Shown here in pieces: positions 55,701 to 64,000 of a stretch of DNA of 64,000 nucleotides. The DNA comes from Chlorops oryzae (Eukaryota > Arthropoda > Insecta > Diptera > Chloropidae), in contig CM035806.1 in the NCBI GenBank assembly GCA_020466095.1, positions 51,747,783-51,811,782 of the forward strand, read 5' to 3'. Made by a program: the position numbers and the translations under genes. The notes below the pieces were generated by a model. The model ran no database searches. It worked only from the letters and a program-made list of their open reading frames with translations, and was not told where the DNA came from. Position 1 is the stretch's first letter, and the number at the start of each line of letters is the position of its first letter.

Positions 55701-58700
55701 TTTGCGAATTTCGCGAATGGTGGTCATGGCCAAATTTTAACCCTTAGAGGTAATTTTGCTTAGCAGCGAAATACTCAATTCAAAATAGTGAAAATCAAAT
55801 TTTCGCGAATTTCGCGGATGGTGGTCTTTATCAAATTTTAACCCTTAGAGGACATTTTGTTTAGCTGCGAAATACTCAATTCAAAACTGTGAAAATCAAA
55901 TTTTCGCGAATTTCGCGGATGGTGGTCTTTATCAAATTTTAACCCTTAGAGGACATTTTGTTTAGCTGCGAAATACTCAATTCAAAACTGTAAAATCAAA
56001 TTTTTGCGAATTTCGCGAATGGTGGTCATGGCCAAATTTTAACCCTTAGAGGTAATTTTGTCTAGCAGCGAAATACTCAATTCAAACTGTGAAAATCAAA
56101 TTTTCGCGAATTTCGCGGATGGTGGTCTTTATCAAATTTTAACCCTTAGAGGACATTTTGTTTAGCTGCGAAATACTCAATTCAAAATAGTGAAAATCAA
56201 ATTTTCGCGAATTTCGCGGATGGTGGTCTTTATCAAATTTTAACCCTTAGAGGACATTTTGTTTAGCTGCGAAATACTCAATTCAAAATAGTGAAAATCA
56301 AATTTTCGCGAATTTCGCGGATGGTGGTCTTTATCAAATTTTAACCCTTAGAGGACATTTTGTTTAGCTGCGAAATACTCAATTCAAAACTGTGAAAATC
56401 AAATTTTCGCGAATTTCGCGGATGGTGGTCTTTATCAAATTTTAACCCTTAGAGGACATTTTGTTTAGCTGCGAAATACTCAATTCAAAACTGTGAAAAT
56501 CAAATTTTCGCGAATTTCGCGGATGGTGGTCTTTTCAAATTTTAACCCTTAGAGGACATTTTGTTTAGCTGCGAAATACTCAATTCAAAACTGTGAAAAT
56601 CAAATTTTTGCGAATTTCGCGAATGGTGGTCATCCAAATTTTAACCCTTAGAGGAATTTTGTTAGCGCGAAATACTCAATTCAAAACTGTGAAAATCAAA
56701 TTTTGCGAATTTCGCGGATGGTGGTCTTTTCAAATTTTAACCCTTAGAGGACATTTTGTTTAGCGCGAAATACTCAATTCAAAACTGTGAAAATCAAATT
56801 TTTGCGAATTTCGCGAATGGTGGTCTGGCAAATTTTAACCCTTAGAGGAATTTTGTTAGCAGCGAAATACTCAATTCAAAATAGTGAAAATCAAATTTTT
56901 GCGAATTTCGCGGATGGTGGTCTTTATCAAATTTTAACCCTTAGAGGACATTTTGTTTAGCTGCGAAATACTCAATTCAAAATGTGAAAATCAAATTTTC
57001 GCGAATTTCGCGGATGGTGGTCTTTATCAAATTTTAACCCTTAGAGGACATTTTGTTTAGCTGCGAAATACTCAATTCAAAATGTGAAAATCAAATTTTT
57101 GCGAATTTCGCGGATGGTGGTCTTTTCAAATTTTAACCCTTAGAGGAATTTTGTTTAGCTGCGAAATACTCAATTCAAAATGTGAAAATCAAATTTTTGC
57201 GAATTTCGCGAATGGTGGTCATCAAATTTTAACCCTTAGAGGAATTTTGTTAGCGCGAAATACTCAATTCAAAATGTGAAAATCAAATTTTGCGAATTTC
57301 GCGGATGGTGGTCTTTATCAAATTTTAACCCTTAGAGGACATTTTGTTTAGCTGCGAAATACTCAATTCAAAATGTGAAAATCAAATTTTCGCGAATTTC
57401 GCGATGGTGGTCATCAAATTTTAACCCTTAGAGGAATTTTTGTTTAGCGCGAAATACTCAATTCAAAACTGTGAAAATCAAATTTTCGCGAATTTCGCGG
57501 ATGGTGGTCTTTATCAAATTTTAACCCTTAGAGGACATTTTGTTTAGCTGCGAAATACTCAATTCAAAATGTGAAAATCAAATTTTTGCGAATTTCGCGG
57601 ATGGTGGTCTTTATCAAATTTTAACCCTTAGAGGACATTTTGTTTAGCTGCGAAATACTCAATTCAAAACTGTGAAAATCAAATTTTGCGAATTTCGCGA
57701 TGGTGGTCATCAAATTTTAACCCTTAGAGGACATTTTGTTAGCGCGAAATACTCAATTCAAAACTGTGAAAATCAAATTTTTGCGAATTTCGCGGATGGT
57801 GGTCATCAAATTTTAACCCTTAGAGGAATTTTGTTTAGCGCGAAATACTCAATTCAAAATAGTGAAAATCAAATTTTCGCGAATTTCGCGGATGGTGGTC
57901 TTTATCAAATTTTAACCCTTAGAGGACATTTTGTTTAGCTGCGAAATACTCAATTCAAAATGTGAAAATCAAATTTTGCGAATTTCGCGGATGGTGGTCA
58001 TCAAATTTTAACCCTTAGAGGAATTTTGTTAGCGCGAAATACTCAATTCAAAATGTGAAAATCAAATTTTCGCGAATTTCGCGGATGGTGGTCTTTATCA
58101 AATTTTAACCCTTAGAGGAATTTTGTTTGCGCGAAATACTCAATTCAAAAACTGTGAAAATCAAATTTTGCGAATTTCGCGGATGGTGGTCATCAAATTT
58201 TAACCCTTAGAGGAATTTTGTTTAGCTGCGAAATACTCAATTCAAAATGTGAAAATCAAATTTTGCGAATTTCGCGGATGGTGGTCTTTATCAAATTTTA
58301 ACCCTTAGAGGACATTTTGTTTAGCTGCGAAATACTCAATTCAAAATGTGAAAATCAAATTTTCGCGAATTTCGCGGATGGTGGTCTTTATCAAATTTTA
58401 ACCCTTAGAGGACATTTTGTTTAGCTGCGAAATACTCAATTCAAAACTGTGAAAATCAAATTTTGCGAATTTCGCGGATGGTGGTCATCAAATTTTAACC
58501 CTTAGAGGAATTTTGTTTAGCGCGAAATACTCAATTCAAAATGTGAAAATCAAATTTTTGCGAATTTCGCGAATGGTGGTCATCCAAATTTTAACCCTTA
58601 GAGGAATTTTGTTAGCGCGAAATACTCAATTCAAAATGTGAAAATCAAATTTTTGCGAATTTCGCGGATGGTGGTCTTTATCAAATTTTAACCCTTAGAG

Positions 58701-61700
58701 GACATTTTGTTTAGCTGCGAAATACTCAATTCAAAATGTGAAAATCAAATTTTTGCGAATTTCGCGGATGGTGGTCTTATCAAATTTTAACCCTTAGAGG
58801 ACATTTTGTTTAGCTGCGAAATACTCAATTCAAACTGTGAAAATCAAATTTTGCGAATTTCGCGATGGTGGTCATCAAATTTTAACCCTTAGAGGAATTT
58901 TGTTTAGCTGCGAAATACTCAATTCAAAATGTGAAAATCAAATTTTTGCGAATTTCGCGGATGGTGGTCTTTATCAAATTTTAACCCTTAGAGGACATTT
59001 TGTTTAGCTGCGAAATACTCAATTCAAAATGTGAAAATCAAATTTTCGCGAATTTCGCGGATGGTGGTCTTTATCAAATTTTAACCCTTAGAGGACATTT
59101 TGTTTAGCTGCGAAATACTCAATTCAAAACTGTGAAAATCAAATTTTGCGAATTTCGCGGATGGTGGTCATCAAATTTTAACCCTTAGAGGAATTTTGTT
59201 TAGCGCGAAATACTCAATTCAAAACTGTGAAAATCAAATTTTTGCGAATTTCGCGGATGGTGGTCTTTATCAAATTTTAACCCTTAGAGGACATTTTGTT
59301 TAGCTGCGAAATACTCAATTCAAAATGTGAAAATCAAATTTTGCGAATTTCGCGGATGGTGGTCATCAAATTTTAACCCTTAGAGGACATTTTGTTTAGC
59401 GCGAAATACTCAATTCAAAATGTGAAAATCAAATTTTCGCGAATTTCGCGGATGGTGGTCTTTATCAAATTTTAACCCTTAGAGGAATTTTGTTTAGCTG
59501 CGAAATACTCAATTCAAAACTGTGAAAATCAAATTTTGCGAATTTCGCGGAATGGTGGTCTTTATCAAATTTTAACCCTTAGAGGAATTTTGTTTAGCTG
59601 CGAAATACTCAATTCAAAACTGTGAAAATCAAATTTTGCGAATTTCGCGGATGGTGGTCATCAAATTTTAACCCTTAGAGGAATTTTTTTTAGCGCGAAA
59701 TACTCAATTCAAAAGTGAAAATCAAATTTTCGCGAATTTCGCGGATGGTGGTCTTTATCAAATTTTAACCCTTAGAACATTTTGTTTAGCTGCGAAATAC
59801 TCAATTCAAAAGTGAAAATCAAATTTTGCGAATTTCGCGGATGGTGGTCTTTATCAAATTTTAACCCTTAGAGGACATTTTGTTTAGCTGCGAAATACTC
59901 AATTCAAAACTGTGAAAATCAAATTTTTGCGAATTTCGCGAATGGTGGTCTTTCAAATTTTAACCCTTAGAGGAATTTTGTTTAGCGCGAAATACTCAAT
60001 TCAAATGTGAAAATCAAATTTTGCGAATTTCGCGGATGGTGGTCTTTATCAAATTTTAACCCTTAGAGGACATTTTGTTTAGCTGCGAAATACTCAATTC
60101 AAAATGTGAAAATCAAATTTTGCGAATTTCGCGATGGTGGTCTTTATCAAATTTTAACCCTTAGAGGAATTTTGTTTAGCGCGAAATACTCAATTCAAAA
60201 TGTGAAAATCAAATTTTCGCGAATTTCGCGGATGGTGGTCTTTATCAAATTTTAACCCTTAGAGGACATTTTGTTTAGCTGCGAAATACTCAATTCAAAA
60301 CTGTGAAAATCAAATTTTTGCGAATTTCGCGGATGGTGGTCATCCAAATTTTAACCCTTAGAGGAATTTTGTTTAGCGCGAAATACTCAATTCAAAACTG
60401 TGAAAATCAAATTTTGCGAATTTCGCGGATGGTGGTCATCAAATTTTAACCCTTAGAGGAATTTTGTTTAGCGCGAAATACTCAATTCAAAATGTGAAAA
60501 TCAAATTTTGCGAATTTCGCGGATGGTGGTCTTTTCAAATTTTAACCCTTAGAGGAATTTTGTTTAGCTGCGAAATACTCAATTCAAAAGTGAAAATCAA
60601 ATTTTTGCGAATTTCGCGGATGGTGGTCTTTATCAAATTTTAACCCTTAGAGGACATTTTGTTTAGCTGCGAAATACTCAATTCAAAATAGTGAAAATCA
60701 AATTTTCGCGAATTTCGCGGATGGTGGTCATCAAATTTTAACCCTTAGAGGAATTTTGTTTAGCGCGAAATACTCAATTCAAAATGTGAAAATCAAATTT
60801 TGCGAATTTCGCGGATGGTGGTCTTTATCAAATTTTAACCCTTAGAGGAATTTTTTTAGCGCGAAATACTCAATTCAAAATGTGAAAATCAAATTTTTGC
60901 GAATTTCGCGAATGGTGGTCTTATCAAATTTTAACCCTTAGAGGAATTTTGTTTAGCTGCGAAATACTCAATTCAAAATGTGAAAATCAAATTTTCGCGA
61001 ATTTCGCGATGGTGGTCTTTCAAATTTTAACCCTTAGAGGAATTTTGTTTAGCGCGAAATACTCAATTCAAAATGTGAAAATCAAATTTTCGCGAATTTC
61101 GCGGATGGTGGTCTTTATCAAATTTTAACCCTTAGAGGAATTTTGTTTAGCTGCGAAATACTCAATTCAAAATGTGAAAATCAAATTTTGCGAATTTCGC
61201 GGATGGTGGTCTTTATCAAATTTTAACCCTTAGAGGACATTTTGTTTAGCTGCGAAATACTCAATTCAAAATGTGAAAATCAAATTTTGCGAATTTCGCG
61301 AATGGTGGTCTGGCCAAATTTTAACCCTTAGAGGAATTTTGTTAGCGCGAAATACTCAATTCAAAATAGTGAAAATCAAATTTTCGCGAATTTCGCGGAT
61401 GGTGGTCTTTATCAAATTTTAACCCTTAGAGGACATTTTGTTTAGCGCGAAATACTCAATTCAAAATGTGAAAATCAAATTTTCGCGAATTTCGCGGATG
61501 GTGGTCTTTATCAAATTTTAACCCTTAGAGGACATTTTGTTTAGCTGCGAAATACTCAATTCAAAATGTGAAAATCAAATTTTGCGAATTTCGCGGATGG
61601 TGGTCTTTATCAAATTTTAACCCTTAGAGGACATTTTGTTTAGCGCGAAATACTCAATTCAAAATGTGAAAATCAAATTTTCGCGAATTTCGCGGATGGT

Positions 61701-64000
61701 GGTCTTTATCAAATTTTAACCCTTAGAGGAATTTTGTTTAGCTGCGAAATACTCAATTCAAAATGTGAAAATCAAATTTTTGCGAATTTCGCGAATGGTG
61801 GTCATCCAAATTTTAACCCTTAGAGGAATTTTGTTAGCGCGAAATACTCAATTCAAAATGTGAAAATCAAATTTTGCGAATTTCGCGGATGGTGGTCTTT
61901 ATCAAATTTTAACCCTTAGAGGACATTTTGTTTAGCTGCGAAATACTCAATTCAAAATGTGAAAATCAAATTTTCGCGAATTTCGCGGATGGTGGTCATC
62001 AAATTTTAACCCTTAGAGGAATTTTGTTTAGCGCGAAATACTCAATTCAAAATGTGAAAATCAAATTTTTGCGAATTTCGCGAATGGTGGTCATCCAAAT
62101 TTTAACCCTTAGAGGAATTTTGTTAGCGCGAAATACTCAATTCAAAATGTGAAAATCAAATTTTCGCGAATTTCGCGGATGGTGGTCTTTATCAAATTTT
62201 AACCCTTAGAGGACATTTTGTTTAGCTGCGAAATACTCAATTCAAAATGTGAAAATCAAATTTTGCGAATTTCGCGAATGGTGGTCTTTATCAAATTTTA
62301 ACCCTTAGAGGACATTTTGTTTAGCTGCGAAATACTCAATTCAAAATAGTGAAAATCAAATTTTCGCGAATTTCGCGAATGGTGGTCATCAAATTTTAAC
62401 CCTTAGAGGAATTTTGTTAGCGCGAAATACTCAATTCAAAATGTGAAAATCAAATTTTGCGAATTTCGCGGATGGTGGTCTTTTCAAATTTTAACCCTTA
62501 GAGGACATTTTGTTTAGCGCGAAATACTCAATTCAAAATGTGAAAATCAAATTTTGCGAATTTCGCGAATGGTGGTCTTATCAAATTTTAACCCTTAGAG
62601 GACATTTTGTTTAGCTGCGAAATACTCAATTCAAAATGTGAAAATCAAATTTTCGCGAATTTCGCGAATGGTGGTCATCCAAATTTTAACCCTTAGAGGA
62701 ATTTTGTTAGCGCGAAATACTCAATTCAAAATGTGAAAATCAAATTTTCGCGAATTTCGCGGATGGTGGTCATCAAATTTTAACCCTTAGAGGAATTTTG
62801 TTTAGCTGCGAAATACTCAATTCAAAATGTGAAAATCAAATTTTTGCGAATTTCGCGAATGGTGGTCTTATCAAATTTTAACCCTTAGAGGACATTTTGT
62901 TTAGCTGCGAAATACTCAATTCAAAATGTGAAAATCAAATTTTCGCGAATTTCGCGAATGGTGGTCATCCAAATTTTAACCCTTAGAGGAATTTTGTTAG
63001 CGCGAAATACTCAATTCAAAATGTGAAAATCAAATTTTGCGAATTTCGCGGATGGTGGTCATCAAATTTTAACCCTTAGAGGAATTTTGTTTAGCGCGAA
63101 ATACTCAATTCAAAATGTGAAAATCAAATTTTCGCGAATTTCGCGGATGGTGGTCTTTATCAAATTTTAACCCTTAGAGGACATTTTGTTTAGCTGCGAA
63201 ATACTCAATTCAAAATGTGAAAATCAAATTTTGCGAATTTCGCGGATGGTGGTCATCAAATTTTAACCCTTAGAGGAATTTTGTTTAGCGCGAAATACTC
63301 AATTCAAAATGTGAAAATCAAATTTTGCGAATTTCGCGGATGGTGGTCATCAAATTTTAACCCTTAGAGGAATTTTGTTTAGCGCGAAATACTCAATTCA
63401 AAATGTGAAAATCAAATTTTTGCGAATTTCGCGAATGGTGGTCATCCAAATTTTAACCCTTAGAGGAATTTTGTTTAGCTGCGAAATACTCAATTCAAAA
63501 TGTGAAAATCAAATTTTGCGAATTTCGCGGATGGTGGTCTTTATCAAATTTTAACCCTTAGAGGACATTTTGTTTAGCTGCGAAATACTCAATTCAAAAT
63601 GTGAAAATCAAATTTTCGCGAATTTCGCGGATGGTGGTCATCAAATTTTAACCCTTAGAGGAATTTTGTTTAGCGCGAAATACTCAATTCAAAATGTGAA
63701 AATCAAATTTTGCGAATTTCGCGGATGGTGGTCATCAAATTTTAACCCTTAGAGGAATTTTGTTTAGCGCGAAATACTCAATTCAAAATGTGAAAATCAA
63801 ATTTTTGCGAATTTCGCGGATGGTGGTCTTTATCAAATTTTAACCCTTAGAGGACATTTTGTTTAGCTGCGAAAACTCAATTCAAAATGTGAAAATCAAA
63901 TTTTGCGAATTTCGCGAATGGTGGTCTTTCAAATTTTAACCCTTAGAGGAATTTTGTTTAGCGCGAAATACTCAATTCAAAATGTGAAAATCAAATTTTC
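52778..64000. repeat. ~101-bp tandem satellite derived from the Hel-C central repeat
   Basis: About 110-115 head-to-tail monomers (length divided by period) running off the window. Period is 101 bp where the sequence is clean (GTGGTCTTTA at 53601, 53702, 53803). Two main subtypes: A (GTCTTTATCAAA, GAGGACATTTTGTTTAGCTG) and B (GTCATGGCCAAA, GAGGTAATTTTGTCTAGCAG), B occurring about every third to fifth unit up to ~56.5 kb. Most clean A monomers keep the inverted repeat CGCGAATTTCGCG. Beyond ~56.5 kb most units are 94-99 bp with deletions at the A/B-variable sites. Apparent ORFs here are meaningless. Confidence 0.95.

Noticed and set aside
57672..63752. Open frames of 60-88 codons across the satellite
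   Set aside because: They arise only where deletions make the monomer length divisible by three, and those deletions appear to be artefacts. The translation is the same repeat peptide in shifting frames.
52778..64000. CRISPR-like array
   Set aside because: Regular spacing comes from head-to-tail identical monomers with no unique spacers, in a eukaryotic genome.

Overview
This is nuclear DNA of a higher fly (Brachycera, probably Schizophora; species not identifiable by eye). The evidence is AT-rich sequence, 60-90 bp introns beside introns of many kilobases, MADF/BESS genes (a family expanded in flies), DINE-1/mini-me type Helitron-related repeats with (GTCY)n cores, and a mariner almost identical to Himar1. 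Very little codes for host protein; most of the window is transposable-element (TE) sequence, much of it nested.

Genes. (1) The 5' half of a focadhesin (FOCAD) homologue lies on the minus strand as four exons between 17882 and 2005, split by introns of 5.1 and 8.9 kb; the gene continues past the left edge. (2) A three-exon MADF-BESS gene (4316-5334, minus) sits inside FOCAD intron 2, squeezed between two hAT insertions. (3) A five-exon plus-strand gene (25136-28199) encodes two tandem MADF domains and a BESS motif; its first intron is filled with nested TEs. No tRNA or rRNA gene was found, only degenerate tRNA-like SINE heads.

Mobile DNA with readable boundaries: a Himar1-like mariner with one frameshift (19187-20482); an internally deleted second mariner (23440-24097); two PIF/Harbinger elements with TTA duplications that carry MADF ORFs (6170-7665, 21709-22917); hAT elements with 8-bp duplications (4048-4251, 5387-7943, 22210-22529); a TTAA-flanked piggyBac-like MITE (39716-40476); a 5'-truncated non-LTR insertion with a 14-bp duplication (5480-5806); and many smaller MITEs. 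Three families of Helitron/Helentron-like (DINE-1 type) repeats, called Hel-A, Hel-B and Hel-C here, share a 5' TATACCC hairpin, a central tandem repeat, and a 3' hairpin followed by a CTTG end.

The right 11.4 kb (52594-64000) is one tandem array of a ~101-bp monomer. It starts with the intact 3' terminus of Hel-C, and a complete short Hel-C with only three monomers lies at 6577-7063. The array is therefore a satellite that grew from the central repeat of a Helitron-like element. From about 56.5 kb on, most monomers have small deletions exactly where the two monomer subtypes differ, as if the longest common subsequence of the two had been written out. That looks like a consensus artefact of a collapsed long-read assembly, so length and monomer order there should not be trusted.
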